This document shows positions 35,727-43,766 of a stretch of 64,000 bases of DNA, piece by piece. The DNA comes from Nitrosospira sp. Is2 (GTDB lineage Bacteria; Pseudomonadota; Gammaproteobacteria; Burkholderiales; Nitrosomonadaceae). The notes below the pieces were generated by a model, which searched no databases, was not told where the DNA came from, and saw only the letters and a list, made by a program, of their open reading frames with translations. The DNA is taken from assembly GCF_033095785.1 (NCBI RefSeq), contig NZ_CP137134.1, positions 2,914,001-2,978,000 of the forward strand, read 5' to 3'. How positions within the stretch are numbered: the stretch's first letter is position 1; each line of letters begins with the position of its first letter. The position numbers were made by a program, and so were the translations under genes.

Positions 35727-36125
35727 TCATTTTGATTGTTCTTTTTCCCGCAAATGACGCGCGGCTCTCTCTGCGGCTTCTGTGGCATCCTCAACATCGC
35801 CTTCTTCCGCTTCTTCAATGGCGATATCCATTTCTTCAAACACTTCCTTATCGTGTTCCGCCTTCTCATGCTCGCCATAAATCGGCTTTTGCAGGTGCGT
35901 GTAAGGATGTTCCTTATTTTCTTCGATCAACTCCCTTTTCGCTTCCTGCGCATGGCGGCCTACTCCTCTCGCATCGCCCTTCCTTCCACTCTCAATCGCC
36001 TGCTCCAAATGTGTTCTGGCGTTCTCACCATGATCTTCCTCCGCATGAACCACCAAAGGGCTGGCAACCATCGCGGCTAAAATGATCCAGAAACAGCCGC
36101 ATGTTCTGGTTGAATTGCTCATCAT
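35727..36125 (-). CDS. SmbP-like small metal-binding periplasmic protein
   Basis: 132-residue exported protein. A signal peptide ends at VVHAEE; the mature part is a helical, strongly charged sequence with repeating Ala/Glu/His heptads (ARTHLEQAIESGRKGDARG, VGRHAQEAKRELIE, IAIEEAEEGDVEDATEAAER). This resembles SmbP of Nitrosomonas europaea, a periplasmic four-helix protein that binds copper and other divalent metals. About eight His residues remain; this version is more acidic and contains an unusual central NKEHPYTHLQKPIYGEH insertion. It is the last gene of the minus-strand run that includes the LOV protein; LigD converges on it. Confidence 0.75.
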   Translation of the reverse strand: MMSNSTRTCGCFWIILAAMVASPLVVHAEEDHGENARTHLEQAIESGRKGDARGVGRHAQEAKRELIEENKEHPYTHLQKPIYGEHEKAEHDKEVFEEMDIAIEEAEEGDVEDATEAAERAARHLREKEQSK

Positions 36126-36195
36126 CTTCTACCGAAATCAATCAGGATAGCTTGGCTCGAGCTAGAAAACATCCATTTGACAATCAAGTAACGCT

Positions 36196-37230
36196 CTACA
36201 GTTTGACTCCGGTTACAACACTGTAATAGCCGAAGGCCGGATATACGTGTGTGTCCTGAAAACCAGCGTACTTCAGCATTGTGGACAACTCCCGACCTGA
36301 ATACGATTCTCCCTCGGTCCAGCCCATCATTAACATGCTATAGGCAGCCGGCGCGAAAGGCCCCGTTTTTTCGTCGTTATAAATCACATCGTGGATAATG
36401 ATGCGTCCTCCAGATCCCATACTTGCGAAGCTCTTTTCCGCGAGAACTTTGCACTTTTCCAAGGGCCAATCGTGGAAAATGTTGGAATAGAAGTGCAGGT
36501 CAGCTTCAGGAAATGGATCATTCCACATGTCGGCAACATGTGTTTTAATCCGATCCCGCAAGCCGTATTTAGCAATGAACTCCTGAGCGACTTCGCATAT
36601 CGGCTCCAGATCCAGAACGACACCTTGAAGATGCGGTACTTTTAAAGCCGCGCCAATCGTATGAGCGCCCGACCCTCCGCCTATATCGAGCATCCGTTGG
36701 TGGCCGGAAAGATCGACGGCCTCTGGCCAGGCGGATGCCAATGTCATGCTGATGCTGTGCATCCCGCGAGTGAATTTTCGCGCCAGTTCGGCTTGCTCCT
36801 CGTGGGATTTGTATATGTCGCCGCCGCCATAGGCCTGAGGCACATCAGTCAGCACCGCTCGTTCCAGGCTGGCATAGGAAAATACCTCGGAATTATCGAT
36901 CATCATATCCCAGAAGAAACCGAAGTAACTGGGGCTTTTTTCGAGGAGATAATCTTCAGCAAGGGAGGTAAGCGAATAACGCTCGTCGTGGAGCGAAAGA
37001 AAGCCCAACGCCGTGGCGGCGGATAACATGGCCACCGCCGGCCTTCTTTTAATGTTCAGCGCTGTGCAGATCTCGGGCAACGTCCGCGCCCCCTGTTCAA
37101 GCAGCGGGAAGACTTTGAGTCGATGAGCGATGAGGAGCGCCGGGTAGCCGTAAACCGCGAACACGGCATCCCATAACGGCCTGTCGTCTCCTCGGGGCTG
37201 GTGTGGCTTTAGGGGCGGTTGCAGGGCCAT
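36196..37230 (-). CDS. SAM-dependent O-methyltransferase (acetylserotonin-O-methyltransferase-like)
   Basis: 344-residue class I methyltransferase of the plant-like O-MT group. A winged-helix dimerisation domain occupies about 15-110 (FAVYGYPALLIAHRLKVFP); the SAM domain has MLDIGGGSGAHTIG, then GVVLDLEPICEVA, and the catalytic region FHDWPLEKC with the His general base. Such enzymes methylate hydroxyls on aromatic, carotenoid or polyketide-type compounds. AGAGGA precedes the ATG. The gene lies 94 bases after the LOV photoreceptor gene on the same strand. Confidence 0.85.
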   Translation of the reverse strand: MALQPPLKPHQPRGDDRPLWDAVFAVYGYPALLIAHRLKVFPLLEQGARTLPEICTALNIKRRPAVAMLSAATALGFLSLHDERYSLTSLAEDYLLEKSPSYFGFFWDMMIDNSEVFSYASLERAVLTDVPQAYGGGDIYKSHEEQAELARKFTRGMHSISMTLASAWPEAVDLSGHQRMLDIGGGSGAHTIGAALKVPHLQGVVLDLEPICEVAQEFIAKYGLRDRIKTHVADMWNDPFPEADLHFYSNIFHDWPLEKCKVLAEKSFASMGSGGRIIIHDVIYNDEKTGPFAPAAYSMLMMGWTEGESYSGRELSTMLKYAGFQDTHVYPAFGYYSVVTGVKL

Positions 37231-37324
37231 AACAATCCTCTTTTATTGTAATTGACTTGGTGGTGGCGACACGGATTTTTCCGCGTTCGGACGTGAATTA
37301 TTCAGGTTCCCTCCAGATTCAGTA

Positions 37325-37798
37325 TCACGGCCTGGGAAGCAGCGAAGACAGCAAGCGTCGTGTATCCGCTTCCTGCTGCAGGCTGAATTTGGAGAGCATC
37401 TCCCGGTTGCGATTCACATCGTACTGTATGCCGAGGTAGTAAATGAGCTTCCCATCGTTGTCGAAAAGCGGAGTAAGGCTCAAATGGTTGAAGAAAAGCT
37501 CTCCATCCTTCCGATAATTCCGAATGGTGACTTCGACCCCTTGTTGTTTTTCGATTGCTCGTTTCATGGCAAAGCGGGCGTCCTGGTCCCGATCCTTTCC
37601 CTGAAGGAAGCGACAGTTGCGACCAAGTATTTCTTGCTGAGCATATCCAGTCATCGCCTCGAACTGCCGATTCGCATAGACGATGGGCAGGTCTTCCTGA
37701 TCGGGATCCACGAGCGTGATGCCATTCACCGAACTATCCAGTATCTGGGACAAGATCTGGGGGATCAGTCCTGGGTCTTTTTCCACCACAAATGTCAT
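37325..37798 (-). CDS. Short LOV-domain blue-light photoreceptor
   Basis: 157-residue single-domain PAS/LOV protein. The photoactive motif GRNCRFLQG is intact with Cys62, which forms the FMN adduct in light. Other flavin contacts are present: YANRQFEAMTGY, Asn94 in IRNYRKDGE, Asn104 in FFNHLSLTP and Gln125 in GIQYDVNR. A short helical tail (about 130-157) resembles the J-alpha region and can signal or dimerise; there is no kinase, HTH or EAL/GGDEF output. AGGAGA lies just before the ATG. It sits 17 bases after the SRPBCC gene and upstream of the O-methyltransferase gene, so output probably goes through a partner protein (inference). Confidence 0.92.
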   Translation of the reverse strand: MTFVVEKDPGLIPQILSQILDSSVNGITLVDPDQEDLPIVYANRQFEAMTGYAQQEILGRNCRFLQGKDRDQDARFAMKRAIEKQQGVEVTIRNYRKDGELFFNHLSLTPLFDNDGKLIYYLGIQYDVNRNREMLSKFSLQQEADTRRLLSSLLPRP

Positions 37799-37815
37799 TC
37801 TTTTTCTCCTGGATA

Positions 37816-38316
37816 TTAACGGGATGGGGTTGAGGGCTTCGTCACGTATTTGTTCGTTTCAATCAACCGCTTTAGGTTTCTCACCGTACGTTCCGCGCCT
37901 TCCTGGACGACCACCCGAATCAGCTTCTCGAAAGGGCGCATGAACATTTGAATCTCACTCAGTTCGAATGTAAAGGTCAGTTCAGTGGATTTCCCAGGAT
38001 CGACATTGCGTAATTCATAAACGCAGCGAAACGGATCGGATACGCCGGCGAAGCCGAGGCGCTTGTCCGGCTCATAAACATCAATCTTGAACCTGCTTTC
38101 GCTGCGGCGCCCCTGATCAATCCGGACCTGCCTTGCAAGGGTGCCCAGTTTCACCGGCACGCCGTTGAGGGGTTCAAGTTCGACGACTTCGGGCGACCAT
38201 TTGGGATAATTATCGAAAAAACCGTCACCGAGATACCTGAAAATATCGCACGGCGGGCATTCGACCAAAACGCTTGCCTTCGCTACTACAGGTTCCTTGC
38301 CGCCTAAACCGAACAT
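37816..38316 (-). CDS. SRPBCC (START-like) ligand-binding protein
   Basis: 166-residue protein with the helix-grip fold: ASVLVECPPCDIFRYLGDGF then FFDNYPKWSPEVVELEPL at the start, mid-strands SRFKIDVYEPDKRLGFAGVS, and a long C-terminal helix (RPFEKLIRVVVQEGAERTVR). It resembles polyketide-cyclase/dehydrase and coenzyme-Q-binding families. It is the first gene of the run with the LOV protein, so a hydrophobic ligand related to the O-methyltransferase product is possible but not shown. The ribosome site is weak. An inverted repeat lies 18-36 bases upstream. Confidence 0.75.
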   Translation of the reverse strand: MFGLGGKEPVVAKASVLVECPPCDIFRYLGDGFFDNYPKWSPEVVELEPLNGVPVKLGTLARQVRIDQGRRSESRFKIDVYEPDKRLGFAGVSDPFRCVYELRNVDPGKSTELTFTFELSEIQMFMRPFEKLIRVVVQEGAERTVRNLKRLIETNKYVTKPSTPSR

Positions 38317-38333
38317 ACGTAATGCCCCTGTTT

Positions 38334-38352
38334 TTTAGCCTGCAGGGCTAAA
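38334..38352. promoter_or_regulatory. Inverted repeat upstream of the SRPBCC-LOV genes
   Basis: TTTAGCC-TGCAG-GGCTAAA has perfect 7-base arms. It lies 18-36 bases before the SRPBCC start, in the leader or promoter of the LOV gene run. On that strand the hairpin is followed by A and not T residues, so it is not a terminator. A regulator-binding role is a guess. Confidence 0.4.
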
Positions 38353-38481
38353 GGTTATACTTCGGGCCGGGTGAAAATGCTATTCCGTTTTTCGAGCCTA
38401 ACCCTCACCGGGGCTGGCTGGAGTAAGACCATGAATCATAGCTTACCTGAGCCACTTCTGCGCAAGCAGGATATGCTGCTG

Positions 38482-38517
38482 CACCTCAGGCACCTCAGGC
38501 ACCTCAGGCACCTCAGG
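38482..38517. repeat. 9-bp tandem repeat, 4 copies
   Basis: Four perfect copies of CACCTCAGG, followed by a partial CACC. They lie in the intergenic region just before a GC-rich hairpin. Confidence 0.95.
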
Positions 38518-38530
38518 CACCAGGGGGGCG

Positions 38531-38596
38531 GGGGCCTTGTTCGCTCCTTCGCGCCCCGGGCCCCGGCAGTCCGGAGCGAAAGGGCGGGCCCTTTTT
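38531..38596 (+). terminator. GC-rich hairpin, terminator-like
   Basis: TTCGCTCC at 38540-38547 pairs with GGAGCGAA at 38573-38580, and outer GGGCC/GGCCC bases can extend the stem to 38591; TTTTT follows at 38592-38596. The T-run suits plus-strand transcription, yet both flanking genes are on the minus strand, so it may only block antisense transcription. Confidence 0.35.
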
Positions 38597-38698
38597 GTTC
38601 TGAACGAGTGCGCCCAACCGGGCTCGATAGATCATGTTAAGACGAACTCGCCCCCCTATTCAATGTTCCTCGCAAGGCTCCTCCGCCCGGCGTTTTCC

Positions 38699-39556
38699 CT
38701 ATCCATTAATAATTTTCCCGCCGTTGGGATGCAGCACCTGGCCGGACATATAGGAACAATCGCGTGAGGCCAGAAAAACATAACACGGCGCTACCTCGTC
38801 GGGCTGGCCGGGCCGTTTCATCGGAACGTCTTTTCCGAACTTGGCTACTTTGTCAGGCGGGAACGTGGAAGGTATCAATGGTGTCCATATGGGCCCCGGT
38901 GCAACGGCATTGACCAATATTTCCCGTTCGACCAGTTGCAACGACAATGAACGCGTAAACGCGACAATTGCGCCTTTGGTTGAAGAATAGTCGAGAAGAT
39001 GGGCGCTGCCTTTATAGGCGGTAACAGAGGTCGTGTTGATTATTCGCGCCCCCGTTTTAAGATGCGGGAGTACAGCCTTTACCATGTAAAACATCGAGAA
39101 GATATTGGTGCGAAACGTTTTCTCGAGCTGGGCATTGTCGATATCCATGATATCTTCCCGGACATGCTGCTCAGCGGCATTATTGACGAGAATCTCAATG
39201 TGCCCGAAAGTGGAGATCGTTTTTTCCACCACCTCAGCGCAGAATTCTTCGCTGCCCACGTCGCCGGCGATTAATTCGCATCTTCGTCCGCATTGCTCGA
39301 CTTCCTTTTTGGTGTCGTTGGCGTCCCCGTGTTCGTTGAGGTAGACGACAACAATATCCGCTCCCTCCTTGGCGAATGCGACCGCTACCGCTCGGCCAAT
39401 ACCGCTATCCCCGCCGGTAATAATCGCAACCTTGGATTCCAGCTTGCCACTGCCTTTATATTCTTCAACGGTTGAGTCAGGCTCCGGGGTCATCTCGGTC
39501 TCGATCCCAGGCTGTCGGGGCTGATGTTGCGCAGGAATTTCTTTTTCCTTCTCCAT
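38699..39556 (-). CDS. Short-chain dehydrogenase, YghA/glucose-dehydrogenase-like
   Basis: 285-residue NAD(P)-dependent oxidoreductase. It has an N-terminal arm (QHQPRQPGIETEMTPEPD) typical of the YghA/GsiB-type stress-induced SDRs, the cofactor loop TGGDSGIGRAVAVAFAKEGAD, NNAA (LVNNAAEQ) and the catalytic Ser...Tyr-x-x-x-Lys (TTSVTAYKG and YSSTKGA). ATG 39556 is preferred to 39565 because of a GAGGTG site. The substrate is unknown; relatives are induced by osmotic or oxidative stress. Confidence 0.88.
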   Translation of the reverse strand: MEKEKEIPAQHQPRQPGIETEMTPEPDSTVEEYKGSGKLESKVAIITGGDSGIGRAVAVAFAKEGADIVVVYLNEHGDANDTKKEVEQCGRRCELIAGDVGSEEFCAEVVEKTISTFGHIEILVNNAAEQHVREDIMDIDNAQLEKTFRTNIFSMFYMVKAVLPHLKTGARIINTTSVTAYKGSAHLLDYSSTKGAIVAFTRSLSLQLVEREILVNAVAPGPIWTPLIPSTFPPDKVAKFGKDVPMKRPGQPDEVAPCYVFLASRDCSYMSGQVLHPNGGKIING

Positions 39557-39659
39557 GATAAACACCTCGTTAGCTATCGATAAACAATGGATGTGACCGG
39601 AACAACGATTCGTTAGCCGGAAACGAGAAAATGCAACGAGACGGGATCAGAACGGTCGT

Positions 39660-39845
39660 TCAATGTTTTTTAGACTCCTTGCCCGACCCTGACTTCTTTT
39701 CGCCCCCGGACAGCTTGTTCTCCCTCGCCCAGGCGCGCCGCTTCGCCTCATCCCTGGGAACGCCCTTTTTCTCATATCCTTCTTCAATATGTTTCACCTG
39801 ACGTTTCTGCTTATCGGTATAAGCGGACTTATCGCCTTGTGGAAT
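39660..39845 (-). CDS. Small stress-type (KGG/plasmid-stabilisation-like) protein with apparent ATT start
   Basis: 61-residue, very basic, hydrophilic protein: GDKSAYTDKQKRQVKHIEEG then YEKKGVPRDEAKRRAWAREN, ending in a Ser/Gly/Lys tail. It resembles a family of about 60-70 residue proteins often labelled plasmid stabilisation protein, whose members begin MPxGDKSxYTDKQKR. Here the codon in the Met position is ATT (39845-39843), yet AGGAGG lies exactly 5 bases before it. The alternative is a TTG start at 39956 with about 37 unrelated residues. A rare ATT start, or a start-codon mutation, fits best. Confidence 0.6.
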   Translation of the reverse strand: MPQGDKSAYTDKQKRQVKHIEEGYEKKGVPRDEAKRRAWARENKLSGGEKKSGSGKESKKH

Positions 39846-39975
39846 GGTAGCCTCCTGTTCGGGATGAGTGAGTCGAACCTGGCGGCGCGACAGATTGGTT
39901 AAAAAAGAACTTCGCGCAATACAGCAATTACTGCTTCCATACAATCCCTGACCCAAGGGAAGGCTGCTGGGTTGC

Positions 39976-41991
39976 CTATGGCTTCTCGAAAACTGGTTTT
40001 TTGGCTTCAGTTTTTTTCTCGTGTCCCTTTTTGGTTTTCAGCGGTTGCTTCACCGAAGCGATGAGCGCCTTGCAATCACTATCCTCGCCTGGGCCGGTTT
40101 CGATCAACGGTATCAGCGCGGCTAACGGGGTTGCAAGAACGCCTAGCACGACCGCGGCGCCGACACGTATGGCGAGCATTTTGTCGGGATAAACTTTGGG
40201 ATGTTTGAACGTGCCAGCAATATGAACGGGTGTACGAAGACTGAGTATGCTGAAGTCTTTCGGCTCGGGCGACAGTTTCATCTCGATCGCTTCATCCAGC
40301 AGGCTTATTTGGCCTTCACCCAGGATATTCGTATCCGTTGTATCGATAACAAAAGTCTCGGTGGCCATGATGCCTTGCTTGATGCCGTAGTCGATTACAG
40401 CGCAACGAACCGGGACGTTTTTATCGCCAGCAAAGAGGAATTTGATGATCTCGCCCGCATCGAGGCCGATAATCTCCAGGATCATATTGCTGATTTGTCC
40501 GCCTGACATGATCAACGAGAAGCGGCCGTCGGCGGACGCCAACAGCCCGCCCACAGATTTGCCGTGCGCTTTTATTCTGGTTGCACCGCCTATCAAGCCT
40601 GCACTCCCATGGGTAAGCTCCATTTTGGGAAATAACTTCCTCAACTGCAGCCGTTTTAAATCAATCCTGGTGTCCGCAGTCGGAATCTCCTCGCGTCCGT
40701 TTATCATTACCGAGCCTACAATATTTCCACCCGCAACCGCGAAATTGAGGGGGTCGATCGTCATTAGTCCGTTATCGACTTTGAGGTGTGTATGGACATG
40801 TTCGACCGGCAGTTCCTTATTGCGTATTGACTCGCCCGTAAACTTGACGTCCGCATCCATCGCCCGCAGGCGATCCACCCGGAACTCCTGATCAGGCAGC
40901 AGGCGATCCTTCTGGGCCTCGATGGAAGCCTTCTTCTCCTTCTTCTCCTGCGGGCTATCCTGCGGCTGAGGAGCCTTTCTGGCGCCGATCATGCCACTTA
41001 AATCAGTGAGGTCGAGAACTTTCGATATCACATCGCCGCGTAGTATCGGCCTTTCTCCACCCGTATCAAAAACCAGGTCTCCACCCATGTCGCTGTCCCC
41101 TACCTTCCCGGAAAATCCCTTCATCGACCACTCGGTTTTCTGATGAGTGAGGTTTCCGGAAATCTCATACGGTGGGGAGGGGAAGAAAACGATGCCGGCT
41201 ATCGGGTAGAGGGCGGACATATCTTCCCCCTCAATTTTTAATTTTAGGTCCATGGAAGCCAACTCCTGGAGTCCGGTAATCGTTCCCTCCGCTGTCGCGC
41301 GAGTCGTCCCGATCTCGACGCGCGCTTTAACGGGATACGCGGCGGTCTTGTCCGTCAGGGACGTCAACTGACCGCCCTGTGCTTGAGCTGCAAATGCCAA
41401 ATCCGCATAGGTGCCTTCCGCGGTTACGTTCAGTGGCATTTCGCGCGCATCCACCGTGGAATCAGTAAATATGGTCAGGTTCACATCCGTCTTGGTCTTC
41501 GGGTCACGAAAGATGAGCTTTCCATCTTCCAGAGCGAGCCTGCCGATTTTCGGCGGCTCTACTTCTTCTTCCGGTTTTTTCAGGTCCCAGTTCCGCTTCC
41601 CATCTTCGCTCTTTTCGAGAAGGATTCTCGGGCGCGAGATCGATACCTCCGGAAGCACGACATCCCCAAGTATCAGATCCCACAGACTGATACGGAACGA
41701 TGCCTTGCCGATATCGAGCATCGGCTGCTCCGTTCCCCATTCCGCATTTGCCAGTGAAATTCCCTCCGCGCTAATCATAGGGTTGAGAGACAGACTGACA
41801 TTCAGGTCGCCTCGAATAGTGAATTCGCGCCCTGTTTTCTCGGTGACCTGGCGTTCGGCGTACGGCTTGATCATATTCCAGTCGAACCAGATGACGAATA
41901 TGACGATGAGCAGAAAAAAAATGCCGAAGATCGGCAATAACCTGCGGTAGCGAGCTCGCATGTCCGGCGTAAGCCTCAGTATGGGAAACAT
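39976..41991 (-). CDS. AsmA family protein
   Basis: 671-residue inner-membrane-anchored periplasmic protein. One N-terminal helix (LLPIFGIFFLLIVIFVIWF) is followed by the AsmA opening MIKPYAERQVTEKTGREFTI and a long beta-rich region; the conserved C-terminal AsmA segment includes GGLLASADGRFSLIMSGGQI and LRTPVHIAGTFKHPKV. A charged linker (about residues 335-350) splits the two halves. AsmA-like proteins belong to the bridge-type lipid transport superfamily and influence outer-membrane assembly. The start is ATG 41991 or a later Met at residue 12. Confidence 0.88.
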   Translation of the reverse strand: MFPILRLTPDMRARYRRLLPIFGIFFLLIVIFVIWFDWNMIKPYAERQVTEKTGREFTIRGDLNVSLSLNPMISAEGISLANAEWGTEQPMLDIGKASFRISLWDLILGDVVLPEVSISRPRILLEKSEDGKRNWDLKKPEEEVEPPKIGRLALEDGKLIFRDPKTKTDVNLTIFTDSTVDAREMPLNVTAEGTYADLAFAAQAQGGQLTSLTDKTAAYPVKARVEIGTTRATAEGTITGLQELASMDLKLKIEGEDMSALYPIAGIVFFPSPPYEISGNLTHQKTEWSMKGFSGKVGDSDMGGDLVFDTGGERPILRGDVISKVLDLTDLSGMIGARKAPQPQDSPQEKKEKKASIEAQKDRLLPDQEFRVDRLRAMDADVKFTGESIRNKELPVEHVHTHLKVDNGLMTIDPLNFAVAGGNIVGSVMINGREEIPTADTRIDLKRLQLRKLFPKMELTHGSAGLIGGATRIKAHGKSVGGLLASADGRFSLIMSGGQISNMILEIIGLDAGEIIKFLFAGDKNVPVRCAVIDYGIKQGIMATETFVIDTTDTNILGEGQISLLDEAIEMKLSPEPKDFSILSLRTPVHIAGTFKHPKVYPDKMLAIRVGAAVVLGVLATPLAALIPLIETGPGEDSDCKALIASVKQPLKTKKGHEKKTEAKKPVFEKP

Positions 41992-42363
41992 CAAAATTGA
42001 GGATAATCATACTTATGCAACGTGATTCATTCGGTACGTCAGCGCACATTCGTTCTCGCGCTTAAGCTATTGGGTTGAACGTTGGATAAGGAGTGGAGGT
42101 TCCTGTCTTAAATAATTCTTCTGTCAAATTGGAGAGGCGGGAGGCGATAGGACTCTGCACGGAAAATATAGGGAGAAATAAGGGAAGAGAGAAGCGCGTT
42201 TTCCCGGCCTGGAGTTCACGCCCGCAGACGTTAGGTCGGCGTGTAGAAGCGTCCCATGCCTTGCGGGATGAGCCGGGGAGGTTCGGGAAAAAGGGAGAAA
42301 GGGGGAGAAAGGGGGAGAAAGGGGGTTAAGCCAGGCGCATACTCAGGAAGCTGGGTTTTCCGG
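41992..42363. other. Intergenic region with purine-rich repeats
   Basis: About 370 bases between the asmA-like start and the end of the Crp/Fnr gene. Small plus-strand frames show no family resemblance. A purine-rich direct repeat lies at 42291-42325. Confidence 0.4.
42291..42325. repeat. 10-bp purine-rich tandem repeat
   Basis: About three units of (A/G)GGGGAGAAA-type sequence: AAGGGAGAAA, then GGGGGAGAAA twice, then GGGGG. The plus strand is all purine here. It is close to the 3' end of the Crp/Fnr-type gene. Confidence 0.8.
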
Positions 42364-43092
42364 TTATCTGACGTTTACAACGTCGCGTACAAGGCGTTCA
42401 AATTCTTTCCTTACTACGTCATAGCACTCGCATACATGCGCTTCCAGTCCCTTCCGGTCCAGAACGGTGATGTGCCCACGGCGGTAGCGAATAATTCCCC
42501 CCTGCTGCAATTTGCCGGCGGCTTCGGTAATACCTTCACGACGAACGCCAAGCATGCTGGCAATCAATTCCTGGGTCATGATAAGTTCCTCGGAATTCAG
42601 CCGGTCGAGCGTTAACAACAGCCAGCGGCTAAGCTGCTGCTCGATCGTATGATGCCTATTGCATACCGCAGTTTGAGAGATCTGGGTGATGAGCGCCTGA
42701 GTGTAACGCAACAGCAGACGCTGCACGGGTCCGCCTTGATTGAACTCCTGCATCAACAATGTTGCCTTGAGCCTGTAACCATAACCTGCGGTTTGCACAG
42801 TGGCCCAGCTTGGCGTGCTTTCACCACCCATAAACAGCGAAACTCCCAGCATCCCTTCATTGCCCACCCCTGCAATCTCGGATGACGCGCCATTTTCCAG
42901 TATATAGTGCAGGGAGATGATAGTAGAAGTTGGAAAGTAAACGTAAGACAGCCGGCCGCCTGATTCGCACAGAACGTCGCCGAGGGGCATGTGAACCAGT
43001 TCCAGATGAGGTTTTAAACGCTCAAACTCGAATGCCGGAAGGGCGGCGAGCAGTCGGTTCTGGTTGGGCTGATGTGAGGGAGAGCTTAGCAT
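42364..43092 (-). CDS. Crp/Fnr family transcriptional regulator
   Basis: 242-residue regulator. The cyclic-nucleotide-binding-like beta-roll covers about 15-125 (PLGDVLCESGGRLSYVYFPT, VGNEGMLGVSLFMGG); the C-terminal winged helix includes CNRHHTIEQQLSRWLLLTLD and the recognition region TQELIASMLGVRREGITEAA. The FNR cysteines are absent, so no iron-sulfur sensor is likely. ATG 43092 begins family sequence (MLSSPSHQPNQNRLL); the frame from 43173 is longer but unconserved. A decayed relative lies at 52733-53221, across the glucan synthase gene. Confidence 0.88.
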   Translation of the reverse strand: MLSSPSHQPNQNRLLAALPAFEFERLKPHLELVHMPLGDVLCESGGRLSYVYFPTSTIISLHYILENGASSEIAGVGNEGMLGVSLFMGGESTPSWATVQTAGYGYRLKATLLMQEFNQGGPVQRLLLRYTQALITQISQTAVCNRHHTIEQQLSRWLLLTLDRLNSEELIMTQELIASMLGVRREGITEAAGKLQQGGIIRYRRGHITVLDRKGLEAHVCECYDVVRKEFERLVRDVVNVR

Positions 43093-43766
43093 TCGATACA
43101 GAAATCTGTAAAAATAAGCGCAGCTTGCGGGGACAATTATCGAAAGTCTGCGTCCGGCACTCCCATTTCTCACCGGGCGGTTCCCAAACTTATATTAGCA
43201 TGTATTCCCGGGTGAATTTTTTGAAGACGGTAAGCTTTTCAAGTATTCCATTAATATGCCGGCATTTTTGTGCGGTAGCGTACATACTACGGATGAGTCA
43301 GTTTTTAATATGTTCTCCAGACAATTGGAGCCGCTTGCGCATCGATGGCCCGGCACGAATTGCAAAGGAAGCTGGAAGCTCCGCGCGGAACATTCCGGCA
43401 CGATCCAGCTGAACGCGATACAAGCGCAGGGTAGGATGATCTGCCGTCTCTAGTGTATTGCATGCCACTCAGATAAGAAGCGGTGGAGACCGGGCGGTAC
43501 AGCTCTCCTTTCGCAACAATTTCTGCTTACCGCTTTCAAGAGGGAGTTCGACAATATTCCACATCACCTCTTCCTTTTTTATTCCTATTCATTGTTTCGG
43601 GGTCGAGAGCGGACTGGACGCTGCGTAGGTAATAGCGTGTTGGCGCGTGCCGCGGTCATCGCGACAATGGCGCATGGCTGCAGTTCTGCGTGCTCTTCTG
43701 CCAGCGCCGGGACGATCACCACCACGGGTGTAGTGCAGCGCAATATTCAACTTCAAGGCTGGCGGC
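43093..43766. other. Intergenic region upstream of the cyclic glucan synthase gene
   Basis: 674 bases between divergent genes. Small frames (for example 43195-43401 minus, 43592-43780 plus) show no family resemblance. The promoters of the Crp/Fnr gene and of the glucan synthase gene should be here; I see no clear named element. Confidence 0.45.

Larger units (their letters stand above)
38317..38698. other. Intergenic region with repeats and a GC-rich hairpin
   Basis: 382 bases between two minus-strand genes. It contains an inverted repeat, a 9-base tandem repeat and a GC-rich hairpin, listed separately. The plus-strand frame 38371-38640 spans the repeats and is unlikely to be a gene. Confidence 0.5.
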
